64,000 nt of DNA from Spirochaeta africana DSM 8902 (GTDB lineage: Bacteria; Spirochaetota; Spirochaetia; DSM-27196; DSM-8902): positions 434,001 to 498,000 of the forward strand of contig NC_017098.1 in NCBI RefSeq assembly GCF_000242595.2, given 5' to 3'. A program made the translations under genes and the position numbers. The notes below the pieces were generated by a model. It did not search any database and was not told the DNA's origin. It saw only the letters and a program-made list of their open reading frames with translations. Positions within the stretch are counted from its first letter, which is position 1. Every line of letters starts with the position of its first letter. Positions 47,123 to 56,482 of the stretch are shown piece after piece.

Positions 47123-48145
47123 ATGTCTACGCCAGGCCAAGCTGGCCGCCGCTTTGCCTCCCAGGCAGAGCGGCGCGACCAGCTGGAACAGCTGCTGCTG
47201 CATTCACCTGTCGGCTACACCCAGGCCGAGCTGGTGGCGCGGCTGCAGACCAGCAAAGCGACGATCCACCGCGACATTCAGTATCTGTCGATGCATCTGC
47301 CAGTGCTGGAAGAGGGCAGGCGCTACCGGATCGATCCAGCCGGTTACCTGCACAACGTTCGTCTGAGCATGCACGAGCTGGAAGCCCTGCATCTCTCGGC
47401 CCGCCTGTTCGCCCGGGTAATGAAGTTCCCCTTTCCGCATGCCTCGGCCGCCCTGCGCAAACTCGCCGACGCCCAGAGCCGCGTCAGCCAGGCCCTGGCC
47501 GATCAGATTCTGCAAACCGCCGAGGACATCGACGGCTTTACCAGCCCGATTGACTACTCCCGGTATCGCAGCGTCATCGAGCAGCTGGGCCGTGCCATGA
47601 GTGAATCCCGCCCGGTTCTGGTATCGCACTACTCGGCCCGCAAACAGACCGAGCAGCGGTTTACCCTGTTTCCCATAACCCTGGAACCCCATCACGAGGG
47701 CCGGGCTGTGCACCTGCTGGCCTGGGACATCTCCACCGCATCCGAACAGTTTCGCACCATCAAGATCGAACGGATTACCCGCCTGGAACTGCAGCCCTCA
47801 GCCCCGCAGATCGCCAGCCGGATCCCCCGCGAACGCCTGCAGCAGCGCCTGCAGCACGCCTGGGGCATCTGGAGCTCCGACGATCCACCCCAGCAGGTGC
47901 GCCTGCAGTTCTCCGCCGCGGTTGCCCAGCGTGTACGCGAAACCCACTGGCACCACAGCATGACCCTGACTGATCACCCCGACGGAAGCCTGGAATGTCG
48001 TATGCAGATCGCCGAACCCCGCGAGATGTACCCTTGGATCCGCGGCTGGGGCCCGGATGTACAGATACTGGAACCCGAGTGGCTGCAACAGCAGCATAAA
48101 GAGGATATTCGGGCCATGGCGCGGATGTATGGGGAGGCGGAATGA
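47123..48145 (+). CDS. WYL-domain transcriptional regulator next to the CRISPR-Cas locus
   Basis: The 340-residue protein has an N-terminal winged HTH (RRDQLEQLLLHSPVGYTQAEL, RLQTSKATIHRDIQYLS), a linker, and a WYL-type domain. The latter shows PVLVSHYSARKQTEQRFTLF, LEPHHEGRAVHLLAWDI and RTIKIERITRLEL, and a C-terminal WCX-like extension follows. WYL proteins are ligand-sensing regulators often linked to CRISPR and other defence loci. It lies 107 bases upstream of cas1 in the same direction; the gap holds three palindromes. Control of cas genes is inferred. Base composition is chromosome-like, unlike the cas genes. Confidence 0.9.
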   Translation: MSTPGQAGRRFASQAERRDQLEQLLLHSPVGYTQAELVARLQTSKATIHRDIQYLSMHLPVLEEGRRYRIDPAGYLHNVRLSMHELEALHLSARLFARVMKFPFPHASAALRKLADAQSRVSQALADQILQTAEDIDGFTSPIDYSRYRSVIEQLGRAMSESRPVLVSHYSARKQTEQRFTLFPITLEPHHEGRAVHLLAWDISTASEQFRTIKIERITRLELQPSAPQIASRIPRERLQQRLQHAWGIWSSDDPPQQVRLQFSAAVAQRVRETHWHHSMTLTDHPDGSLECRMQIAEPREMYPWIRGWGPDVQILEPEWLQQQHKEDIRAMARMYGEAE

Positions 48146-48179
48146 GCGGGAATGCAGGTGAGGGTATGAATTCGGCAGG

Positions 48180-48230
48180 TTTTTCCGGAAAAAAGCGAAA
48201 AACTTTCGCCGGTGTTTCATTAGGTGAAAC
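48180..48230 (+). promoter_or_regulatory. Three consecutive palindromes upstream of cas1
   Basis: TTTTTCCGGAAAAA (48180-48193), GCGAAA-AAC-TTTCGC (48195-48209) and GTTTCA-TTAGG-TGAAAC (48214-48230) are each perfect. They lie 22-73 bases upstream of the cas1 ATG, before a GGGAGGGGG ribosome-site region. They are probable regulator sites or hairpins controlling the cas operon. Confidence 0.75.
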
Positions 48231-48252
48231 GGGGAGGGGGTAGGATGGTATC

Positions 48253-49212
48253 ATGGAATATTTGAATAATCTGAAAGCGATTCTCCACTCCAAACGTGCG
48301 AATATCTTTTACCTGGAAAAATGTCGTGTTTTAATGAAAGACGGCCGGGTTGTATATCTTACCGAGACAAAAAAAGAAAATCAGTATTTTAATATTCCAG
48401 TTGCGAATACGACGGTTATTTTGCTCGGCATGGGAACTTCGATAACCCAGGCTGCGGTAAGAATGCTCGCTTCGGCAGGCGTCTTACTTGGCTTCTCCGG
48501 CACCGGAGGGACACCTTTGCTGATGGGGGCAGAGGTTGAATGGATGACTCCGCAAAGTGAGTATCGTCCGACAGAATATGTACAAGGATGGTTGTCCTTT
48601 TGGTTTGATGAAAGGAAACGTCTCTCGGTTGCAAAACGCTTTCAAGAAGCAAGAATCGAGTATCTTGTAAAGGTGTGGGGGAAGGATAGAGATCTTCAGG
48701 ACCATCAGTTTTTCTGCGATGAGGATGATATCCAGCGCTCCCTGGAAGCGTTTCGCAAGGAGATTTCTGGTGCTAACTCTGTAGAATCATTATTGAGTAG
48801 CGAAGCTCAATTAACAAAGCGCCTGTACAAAGCAGCGGCGAAGCGAACTGGCCATGGGAAATTTATTCGTGAACGTGAGGCAATAGACAGCGCAAATACC
48901 TTTCTTAATCACGGAAATTATCTGGCGTACGGACTTGCTGCGACATGTCTGTGGGTTCTTGGAATTCCACATGGCTTTGCAGTTCTGCATGGAAAAACCC
49001 GACGTGGGGCTCTGGTTTTTGATGTGGCGGATATCATCAAGGATGCGATCATTTTGCCATGGGCCTTTATCTGTGCACAGGATAAATTAAAGGGGCAGGA
49101 GTTCCGTCAGCATTGTCTGATACAGTTCACCAAGCATAGGGCCCTAGAGCATGTATTTGAACTGGTAAAGGATGTTGCAATCAGCAAGGGTAACATGGAA
49201 GAGCAGGTATGA
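48253..49212 (+). CDS. cas1: CRISPR integrase Cas1, subtype I-F
   Basis: The 319-residue protein matches Cas1f: N-terminal beta domain (FYLEKCRVLMKDGRVVYLTE), then the catalytic helical domain with KFIREREAIDSANTFLNHGN and GFAVLHGKTRRGALVFDVAD, supplying the metal-binding His/Asp. It integrates spacers into the array together with the Cas2 part of Cas2-3. The codon and base composition is clearly more AT-rich than genes before 48.2 kb. The stop overlaps the cas2-3 start by four bases. Confidence 0.97.
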   Translation: MEYLNNLKAILHSKRANIFYLEKCRVLMKDGRVVYLTETKKENQYFNIPVANTTVILLGMGTSITQAAVRMLASAGVLLGFSGTGGTPLLMGAEVEWMTPQSEYRPTEYVQGWLSFWFDERKRLSVAKRFQEARIEYLVKVWGKDRDLQDHQFFCDEDDIQRSLEAFRKEISGANSVESLLSSEAQLTKRLYKAAAKRTGHGKFIREREAIDSANTFLNHGNYLAYGLAATCLWVLGIPHGFAVLHGKTRRGALVFDVADIIKDAIILPWAFICAQDKLKGQEFRQHCLIQFTKHRALEHVFELVKDVAISKGNMEEQV

Positions 49213-52200
49213 TCGTTACGTTTATCTCCCAATGCGAAAAGAAAGCACTAAGTCGTACACGACGAGTGCTTGATACATATGCTTCCAGGATAGGCAGCAG
49301 AACCTGGCAGACGGTAATCACCATGGATGGCTTGGCTGCGATCAAAAAACACCTGCGCAAGACAGCAACAAAAAACACCGCAGTTGCTTGTCACTGGATG
49401 CGAGGTAAGACACGGACGGAATTGCTCTGGGTGGTTGGTAACAGGCAGCAGTTCGATTCTGAAGGGGTTGTACCTGTACATTCGACTCAGAGGGATGTGT
49501 TTTCCGGATTAACCGAAAGTGATTGGGATCTCCTGCCGCAGATAAAGATTGTTGCTGCCATCTCTGCTTTGTTTCATGACTGGGGCAAGGCTTCTGAGCT
49601 ATTCCAGTCAAAGCTGCGTCCGAGTGATAAAAGAAAGGAAAAAGTTCTTGGCGATCCGGTTCGGCATGAATGGGTGTCGTGTTTCCTGTTTGCAGAATTT
49701 GTCAGAAGCTGTGGCTCAACGGACCGAGAGTGGCTTGATGCATTGTCTGACGGTAGACTGGATGAGAAAAAAATCATCCAGTCTGTGCAAGCATCTGAAA
49801 AAACACTGATTGAAAAAGTGAGGCATGTTCCGGCAGATCTGCCGCCTCTGGCCAGCGTCGTTCTGTATATCCTGCTGACACATCATCGCCTCCCTGTGTA
49901 CCGTGGATCTGGTCGATCACAATGGAAAGGGGTAAAGCGAGGCTCATTCAAGGAGTTGTTGCAAATAATCAGCTATGAATGGAGTTATGCCAATTATCTG
50001 GAGACTGAAGATCAGCGATGCAGATTGCCCCTTTGTTTTTCATTTCCACATGGTATATGTACGGATTCGCCGGCATGGATGAAGCAGATTAAAAAGTGGT
50101 CGCAAAGAGCACTGGAAAGGTATACATCCTTTTCAGAAATCATTAACTCGCCAGGATTTCGCAGCCTCATTCATTTTTCGAGATTAGCTGTTATGCTGGG
50201 TGATCATATCTATTCATCGCAACAGGCAGATCCCTCGTGGAAAACCGACATCCCACTGTACGCAAATACTGAGAAAGATAACAGTTTAAAGCAGAAACTT
50301 GATGAGCATTTGGTTGGTGTTATGAAGCAGGCGCTCAAAACAGCACACTTGCTTCCAAGACTAGAGTCATCGATGGATGAAGCCCGTGATGTCCAGAGCC
50401 TGAAGGCTGCGGCAAGACCTGGAACAAAATATTACTGGCAAGATAAAGCGGTAGAGAAGATTCTGGCATGGAGAACCGAACAGGCAGAGTTACTCAAGAA
50501 GCAGGATCAGTCGTTCGGGTTCTTCACGGTTAATATGGCAAGTACGGGGTGCGGCAAAACAACTGCCAATGCGAAAGTTATGCAAGCTTTGTCCCGGGAT
50601 TGTGACAGCTTGCGATATATTCTGGCGCTTGGCCTGCGAACATTAACGTTGCAAACCGGTGATGAATACAAGGAACGTTTGGGACTGGATGAAACCGAGC
50701 TTGCAGTATTGATCGGGTCTAAAGCCATTGCAACACTGCACCGTGAATGGCACAACGCACAACAAAACGAAGATAGTGAAGACACGGTTGAGATGAGTTC
50801 AGAGTCCCAGGAAACACTACTGGATGACCATATTGACTTTGCCTGTGACATACCTGAGGGTGATCTTCGTACACTCCTCCAGACAGAGAAGGATCGACAG
50901 ATGCTGTTTGCTCCTGTGTTGTCTTGTACGATCGATCACATGATGGCTGCTACCGAAACCACCAGGGGTGGCAGATGGATTTTGCCGTTTATGCGTTTGA
51001 TGACCAGCGATCTGGTGATTGACGAGATCGATGATTTTTCCGGCACAGATATGATTGCAGTTGGGCGCTTGGTATTTCTTGCTGGTATGTTGGGCCGAAA
51101 GGTAATGATCTCCTCGGCTACAATTACTCCCGATATCGCCGAGGGCTATTTTCATACTTATCACCAAGGATGGACTACCTACACAGCATCGAGAAATGCA
51201 AATGAAACTGTAGGTTGTTGCTGGATCGACGAATTCAGAACTGTTACATCGACTGTACAGGATTCTGATTCAATCAGCGCATCGCGCAACTTTGCCAATC
51301 ATCATAATCATTTTATTGAGAAGCGGGTTCGCAGCTTACGCTCTCAAAGGAACCAGAAAGGTGCTCGCAGGGTTGGTCAGTTAATTCAATGTAAAGATCT
51401 TCTCGAAATTGGATCTGAAGTAGAGCGGGAAGAAGCTCTTTTTGAGCGCTCTGCGCAGACCATATTGAGTCTTCATCAGGACAACTGCCATACCGATCCC
51501 GTGACCGGGAAAACTGTTTCCTTTGGCTGTGTGCGAATGGCAAACATTGATCCCTGTGTTTCTATGACGAAATATCTGCTTGGCTTTCAATGGCCGGAAG
51601 ATGTTTGTGTGTATGCTATGGCATATCATTCCCGTCAGGTTCTACTGTTGCGGAATGAACAGGAGCGACACCTCGACAGTGTACTGAAATGTAAAACCGA
51701 GGAGCCCCGACGTGCAGCATTCAGTAACCTGGTAATTCGAAAACAAATAGAAAAAAATGCTGCTGCGAATATTGTATTCGTGCTTGTAGCAACACCGGTA
51801 GAAGAGGTTGGTAGAGATCATGATTTTGATTGGGCGATTATCGAGCCTTCTTCGTATCGGTCAATTATTCAGCTGGCAGGGCGAGTAAGGCGTCATCGCA
51901 GCACTGTTGTACAGAAGCCGAACATTGCTATTCTGGAATTCAACCGCAAAGGTTTGCTTTCTGAAGGAGACCAGCCTGTATTTACCCGCCCTGGATTTGA
52001 AACCGACAGTATGCTCTTGAACTCTCATTCAATGGCCAGTTTGGTCAACGTACGAGATATGGAAAAGGGGATCGATGCGGTTCCCAGGATCAGCCGGAAT
52101 CAGGAGCTGAAACCGAAGGATTCATTGGTCGATCTGGAGCACAACAGTATTCATTGCAGTTTGACACACTACAAGCAAGTACCAGGGCCCGAGACTATGC

Positions 52201-52595
52201 ATGGATGGCACCATAATAGCTTCTGGTGGTTGACCGGTCAGGCACAACAATACAATTACGCGCCGTTTAGAGCGGGAGAATCGCAGATTGAGATTTGCGA
52301 CATATACACTGAAGACGGGAATTATTTCGGTGAATGGGAACAACGAAACAAAATTTGGCTAGATCGTGAATTAGTGTACAGGATAGATAGGGAGCGAGAT
52401 AGCGATATGGGATATGAGCGATTATGGTTGCATCGAGACTATCGTGCATTACTGGAAAGGAGGGAAGATCAGTATGGGGAGTCACCAGGAAAAGCATCCG
52501 GAGTTTTCGGAAGGTTGACGTTTCCTAAAAGATTTGAAGGCAGCAAACTATTGTATTCCGAGCAGTTTGGTTTGGTTGAGAACAGGCGAGAATGA
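49209..52595 (+). CDS. cas3: Cas2-Cas3 fusion nuclease-helicase, subtype I-F
   Basis: The 1128-residue protein has an N-terminal Cas2 domain (~1-95). A Cas3 HD nuclease carries ALFHDWGKA (~118-126) and later THHRLPVYRG. The SF2 helicase shows ASTGCGKTT (~445), VIDEIDDF (~604) and LAGRVRRHR (~890). It unwinds and degrades target DNA recruited by the Csy complex, and assists Cas1 in adaptation. The fusion is diagnostic of type I-F. All key motifs look intact. Confidence 0.97.
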   Translation: MIVTFISQCEKKALSRTRRVLDTYASRIGSRTWQTVITMDGLAAIKKHLRKTATKNTAVACHWMRGKTRTELLWVVGNRQQFDSEGVVPVHSTQRDVFSGLTESDWDLLPQIKIVAAISALFHDWGKASELFQSKLRPSDKRKEKVLGDPVRHEWVSCFLFAEFVRSCGSTDREWLDALSDGRLDEKKIIQSVQASEKTLIEKVRHVPADLPPLASVVLYILLTHHRLPVYRGSGRSQWKGVKRGSFKELLQIISYEWSYANYLETEDQRCRLPLCFSFPHGICTDSPAWMKQIKKWSQRALERYTSFSEIINSPGFRSLIHFSRLAVMLGDHIYSSQQADPSWKTDIPLYANTEKDNSLKQKLDEHLVGVMKQALKTAHLLPRLESSMDEARDVQSLKAAARPGTKYYWQDKAVEKILAWRTEQAELLKKQDQSFGFFTVNMASTGCGKTTANAKVMQALSRDCDSLRYILALGLRTLTLQTGDEYKERLGLDETELAVLIGSKAIATLHREWHNAQQNEDSEDTVEMSSESQETLLDDHIDFACDIPEGDLRTLLQTEKDRQMLFAPVLSCTIDHMMAATETTRGGRWILPFMRLMTSDLVIDEIDDFSGTDMIAVGRLVFLAGMLGRKVMISSATITPDIAEGYFHTYHQGWTTYTASRNANETVGCCWIDEFRTVTSTVQDSDSISASRNFANHHNHFIEKRVRSLRSQRNQKGARRVGQLIQCKDLLEIGSEVEREEALFERSAQTILSLHQDNCHTDPVTGKTVSFGCVRMANIDPCVSMTKYLLGFQWPEDVCVYAMAYHSRQVLLLRNEQERHLDSVLKCKTEEPRRAAFSNLVIRKQIEKNAAANIVFVLVATPVEEVGRDHDFDWAIIEPSSYRSIIQLAGRVRRHRSTVVQKPNIAILEFNRKGLLSEGDQPVFTRPGFETDSMLLNSHSMASLVNVRDMEKGIDAVPRISRNQELKPKDSLVDLEHNSIHCSLTHYKQVPGPETMHGWHHNSFWWLTGQAQQYNYAPFRAGESQIEICDIYTEDGNYFGEWEQRNKIWLDRELVYRIDRERDSDMGYERLWLHRDYRALLERREDQYGESPGKASGVFGRLTFPKRFEGSKLLYSEQFGLVENRRE

Positions 52596-52607
52596 AAAGG
52601 AGGGCGA

Positions 52608-53861
52608 ATGAGTGAAGAAGTGCGTGTTTTTTTTGCAGCAAGGCGGGAAGCGTGGCTGAAAAGCCCGGATCAGCGAAAAAAAATCAAGAACGGTGTTTCG
52701 GAGGAGGAACTGGAGCAAGAGGCAGATGAAAAATTTCATCCGGCAGAGTGGTGTGCAGAAAATGCTCGCAGAGCAAAGTCGCTTAGTTTGGTAACTCATA
52801 ACCCCAAGTTTTCCCATCCCGATATTAAGATTAAAGATGTAAATGTGATACAGGTCACAGCTCAGCAGAAGGACGATGGTTATTTGCGTACAGGAAATTG
52901 TGAGTATAAGTCCGACGCCTATGGAGATGCAGCATCACTTGCAGTATTAAAATTCTTGCAGCTCGAGATGACAGACGGTAGAACTGTTTTGGAGCACTTT
53001 GAACGCAGCTCTGAAGAATTACGTAAGGAAATCGGGGTATCAGCAGGTCAATTTGCAGAGATGCGAGAACAATTTCTTAATATAACGATGCCTAAAAGCA
53101 AAGACACAACGAGTGATCTCTTGAAACAAGTCTATTTCCCGGTAGGAGATGATTACCATTTGCTTTCATTGATTACGCCAGGCGGGTTGATTTCTGTTCT
53201 AAAGCAGCGAATTGATGATGTGCGATTCGGAAATGGTGTGAATGAAGCTAGAGATCAAAAAAGAAACGGGAAGTTCAGTGAGTGTGGCTATGCCGACATC
53301 CCGAACCTAGCTGTCATCGGATATGGTGGAACAAAAGCGCAGAACATAGGTCAATTAAATCTCGGGAATGGTGGTAAAGCAACTATGCTTATGACCTTAC
53401 CCCCTGCTCTGCAAGACAGGAAGGTATACCCACCGCGGACCAATTTTTTCCGGAACTGCTTGCGCGTTAATACTGTTGAGGAGTTTTTTGACTCATTAGA
53501 TCACTTGAGAGCAATAGATTATAACAACGCCTCAATACGGAGCGCAATTGAGCACTGGTACAAGAAGATTATTGACCAAATAGTTGCCCAGGCATGGGCC
53601 ATTCGTCGTGAATGTACCGGTTGGTCGTATGATGAGCGTTATTCCGCTGTTCCTTTGTATCAAAAACTCTGGCTTGATGAAGCCAGACAAAGTGAACGGG
53701 ACTTGAGCGAAGATTGGCAGCAATCGGTAATAGAGAATATGGTCCAGTGGATACGTATGACATACGAAAAGCGCAAGAACATGAAGGGACCAAAATTTGA
53801 TAGTACCGAGATTCAATTCATGACCAGACTGGCCAGCGAAAGCAAGGAGGGTCTGGTATGA
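52608..53861 (+). CDS. csy1: Csy1 (Cas8f) large subunit
   Basis: The 417-residue protein matches Csy1 in position, length and sequence: EVRVFFAARREAWLKS start, NPKFSHPDIKI, GYLRTGNC, NLAVIGYGGTKAQNIGQLN and PPRTNFFRNCL. In the type I-F complex it pairs with Csy2 at the crRNA 5' handle and reads the PAM. GGAGG precedes the ATG. It overlaps csy2 by four bases. Confidence 0.95.
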   Translation: MSEEVRVFFAARREAWLKSPDQRKKIKNGVSEEELEQEADEKFHPAEWCAENARRAKSLSLVTHNPKFSHPDIKIKDVNVIQVTAQQKDDGYLRTGNCEYKSDAYGDAASLAVLKFLQLEMTDGRTVLEHFERSSEELRKEIGVSAGQFAEMREQFLNITMPKSKDTTSDLLKQVYFPVGDDYHLLSLITPGGLISVLKQRIDDVRFGNGVNEARDQKRNGKFSECGYADIPNLAVIGYGGTKAQNIGQLNLGNGGKATMLMTLPPALQDRKVYPPRTNFFRNCLRVNTVEEFFDSLDHLRAIDYNNASIRSAIEHWYKKIIDQIVAQAWAIRRECTGWSYDERYSAVPLYQKLWLDEARQSERDLSEDWQQSVIENMVQWIRMTYEKRKNMKGPKFDSTEIQFMTRLASESKEGLV

Positions 53862-54745
53862 AACGGTTGCTAATTATCCCTCACTTAATAGTTCAGAATG
53901 CGAACGCACAGTCGAGCCCGTATACACTCGGATTCCCTGCCATGACTGCCTTTCTTGGGGCTACCCATGCTTTTCAACGGATTTTGTCAAAGCAATATCC
54001 TGAGTTCCAGGTAAAATCCACAGGTGTAGTATGTCACAATATGGAATTGCGTACTCACAAGGGATATGGAGATTTCGTTCATTCGGTAATCAATACTGCC
54101 AATCCGATAACGAAGGATGGCAAGCGGCCTTCCTTTATCGAAGAGCCAAAATGTTCTCTGGATATTACCCTGATTATGGAAGTAGATGGTATGCCATTGG
54201 GGAGTGAAGAGCACAAATTCCAGAAAACTGCTTCGGAGGTTCTCGATTCAAAAATGCGCATTGCTGGCGGTGATATTCTTGCATATCAGCCGATGATATA
54301 TCAATCGGTTGATTCGGAGGATCCGGTGACACTTTCCAGGTTCAAGCGATTGTTAATGCCGGGGTATGTATTGGTTGAACGTCGAGACCTCATGATCCAG
54401 GAAATGCAGGATGGAAATGATGCCTTGGATGCGCTGTTGAATTGCATGAAGATAGATCATTCTTGTGAGCAATCTGAAGACGGAACCGTGGAATGGCAAA
54501 GTAAACGGAAATATCCCGGGTGGCTTGTTCCTGTAGCTGTTGGCTACCAGGGTGTGTCTGAGCTTGGAAGGGTGAGCCGGCAGCGAGATCCAACAGTACA
54601 ACATCGCTTTGCGGAGGCAATAGTCACACTCGGAGAATTCGTTATGCCATACAGATTGAAAAAGGTTGATAGTCTGTTGTGGCATTACGAATCTGATCAG
54701 GAAAAAGGTTTATATTTCTGTACACAAACAAATAACCAAAAATAG
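53858..54745 (+). CDS. csy2: Csy2 (Cas5f)
   Basis: The 295-residue RAMP protein begins KRLLIIPHLIVQNANAQSSPYTLGFPAMTAFLGATHAF, the Csy2 hallmark. It binds the 8-base 5' handle of crRNA together with Csy1. Start overlaps csy1 (ATGA); the gene ends 12 bases before csy3. Confidence 0.95.
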   Translation: MKRLLIIPHLIVQNANAQSSPYTLGFPAMTAFLGATHAFQRILSKQYPEFQVKSTGVVCHNMELRTHKGYGDFVHSVINTANPITKDGKRPSFIEEPKCSLDITLIMEVDGMPLGSEEHKFQKTASEVLDSKMRIAGGDILAYQPMIYQSVDSEDPVTLSRFKRLLMPGYVLVERRDLMIQEMQDGNDALDALLNCMKIDHSCEQSEDGTVEWQSKRKYPGWLVPVAVGYQGVSELGRVSRQRDPTVQHRFAEAIVTLGEFVMPYRLKKVDSLLWHYESDQEKGLYFCTQTNNQK

Positions 54746-54757
54746 CAGGAGGACGAA

Positions 54758-55789
54758 ATGGCGAAATCAAAGGAAACAATGGCATCTGTATTGGCGTATG
54801 AGAAGAAAATAGTACCTTCGGATGCCCGTATGTATGGCACAATCTGGGAGGCAAGGCATTCCGAAAGGAAACCGTTGAACATTATTGAGAAGTCAATCCG
54901 GGGAACGATATCTAACAGGTTAAGTACGGCTCTGAAAAATGACCCTTCAAAAATCGATGCTGAGGTAGAAAAAGCCAATCTCCAAAAAGTTGACAGTTGT
55001 GGTTTAGCGATGGAGCAGGATACTCTTTGTATTGAATTCACCTTGAAGGTTCTGAGTGGTGTGGAAAATCCCTCTGCATGTAACAATGTGCAATTTCTGG
55101 AAACATATCAGATTGCTGCACAGGATTACATTGCCAGGGAGAATTTTACCGAGCTTGGAAAACGGTATGCAGTTAATATTGCAAACGGACGTTTCTTGTG
55201 GCGAAATCGCTTCGGGGCGGATTCAGTCGAAATCAGAGTCGAGCAATTGGGGAGCGATGAGCATGAAGAGCCGATGATCTTCAATGCTTTTTCGTATTCG
55301 GTAAAGAGTTTCGATACGGATGACACCGATGTGCAAAAGCTGGGAAATGAAATCGCAAAAGTACTGTCGGGAAAAGTGTCGCACAAATTATTCAGGATTT
55401 CTGCATATGCCAAGGTGGGTCTGGGTCAAGAGGTCTATCCAAGTGAAGAGCTGGTACTGGATAAGGGAAAAGGAAATAAGGGAAAAGTTCTTTTTGATAT
55501 TAATGGCGTAGCCGGAATGCATTCGCAAAAGATTGGCAATGCAATACGAACCATTGATACCTGGTATCCTGAGTATGCTGATTCAACAGTCGGGCCTATT
55601 GCGGTAGAACCGTACGGAGCTGTTACAACGCTGGGAAAAGCTTTTCGTACACCGAAGAACAAGTCTGATTTCTATACACTGTTTGACAACTTCTCAAGAG
55701 GTGGCAAGCTGGCCAGTATAGAAGAAGAACATTATGTTATGGCTGTTCTGGTCCGCGGCGGAGTATTCGGTGAGAGCTCCAAGGAGTAG
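54758..55789 (+). CDS. csy3: Csy3 (Cas7f) backbone subunit
   Basis: The 343-residue protein starts SKETMASVLAYEKKIVPSDARMYGTIWEARHSERKPL, typical of Csy3, and has NIANGRFLWRNRFGAD. Several copies form the helical backbone along the spacer part of crRNA. AGGAGGACG precedes the ATG. A good ribosome site (AAGGAG) inside its 3' end serves cas6f. Confidence 0.95.
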   Translation: MAKSKETMASVLAYEKKIVPSDARMYGTIWEARHSERKPLNIIEKSIRGTISNRLSTALKNDPSKIDAEVEKANLQKVDSCGLAMEQDTLCIEFTLKVLSGVENPSACNNVQFLETYQIAAQDYIARENFTELGKRYAVNIANGRFLWRNRFGADSVEIRVEQLGSDEHEEPMIFNAFSYSVKSFDTDDTDVQKLGNEIAKVLSGKVSHKLFRISAYAKVGLGQEVYPSEELVLDKGKGNKGKVLFDINGVAGMHSQKIGNAIRTIDTWYPEYADSTVGPIAVEPYGAVTTLGKAFRTPKNKSDFYTLFDNFSRGGKLASIEEEHYVMAVLVRGGVFGESSKE

Positions 55790-55795
55790 CCGTGT

Positions 55796-56377
55796 ATGAA
55801 TTATTACTCAGAAATAACATTGCTGCCCGGTGCTGACATTGGGTTGTACCAGTTATGGAGCAAGGTTTTTACTCAGGTGCATTTGCGGCTTGTGGAATTC
55901 CAGAACCCTGATGGTAATGTGCCGATAGGTGTTGATTGGCCAGAGTACAAAGCTGATATTCCGTCTCTTGGAACTAAACTACGAATCTTTTCCAGCACCA
56001 GGGAGACGTTGGAGCAGTTTGACTTGAATGTCGTTCTTCTCCGCTTTTCGGATTATGTAAAGGTGAGTGGCATACGATCAGTACCACAGAACATCAGCTC
56101 GTACGTTGCCTATGAACGTGTTCAGAAAAAGCAAAACCCTGACAGAATCGCGAGACGACGTGCCCGAAGAAGCAACCTTGACTATACGGAAGCTCTAAGA
56201 GCAGTGGCAGAAAAAAATGCCCCAGTTATTACTCTACCATATGTTCAACTGATTAGTCTGAGCACCAAGAGAAAGTACTCTCTTTTTCTGGCCAAACGCC
56301 TTACTGAAGAACCCGGGGGAAATATTTCGTTTAATTCATTTGGCATTAATAAACATTCCACTGTCCCCTCTTTCTGA
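55796..56377 (+). CDS. cas6f: Cas6f (Csy4) crRNA endoribonuclease
   Basis: The 193-residue protein follows Csy4 throughout: YYSEITLLPGADIGLYQLW, the catalytic His region FTQVHLRLVE, the arginine-rich helix RIARRRARRSN that grips the repeat stem, PYVQLISLSTK, and the C-terminal FNSFGINKHSTVPSF. It cuts each repeat transcript just 3' of the CTGCC/GGCAG stem. ATG 55796 is seven bases after the csy3 stop. Its stop lies inside a hairpin. Confidence 0.95.
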   Translation: MNYYSEITLLPGADIGLYQLWSKVFTQVHLRLVEFQNPDGNVPIGVDWPEYKADIPSLGTKLRIFSSTRETLEQFDLNVVLLRFSDYVKVSGIRSVPQNISSYVAYERVQKKQNPDRIARRRARRSNLDYTEALRAVAEKNAPVITLPYVQLISLSTKRKYSLFLAKRLTEEPGGNISFNSFGINKHSTVPSF

Positions 56378-56394
56378 GGGGATATTTAGTTCTT
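56364..56394 (+). terminator. Possible terminator between cas6f and the leader
   Basis: TCCCCTC (56364-56370) pairs with GAGGGGA (56376-56382) around TTTCT, followed by a T-rich stretch to 56394. The U-tract is interrupted, so it may be partial. Confidence 0.5.
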
Positions 56395-56482
56395 TTTCAG
56401 CACTAGAGAAGGAATAGATGGTAAAAATCTCAATCTCTTGCTATGTTATTACTGTTAAGTGTTTTAACGGAGCAGTTATACC
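56383..56482 (+). promoter_or_regulatory. CRISPR leader
   Basis: AT-rich, non-coding DNA between cas6f and the first repeat, the expected position of the promoter and of the integration signals. No specific site could be assigned. Confidence 0.75.
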
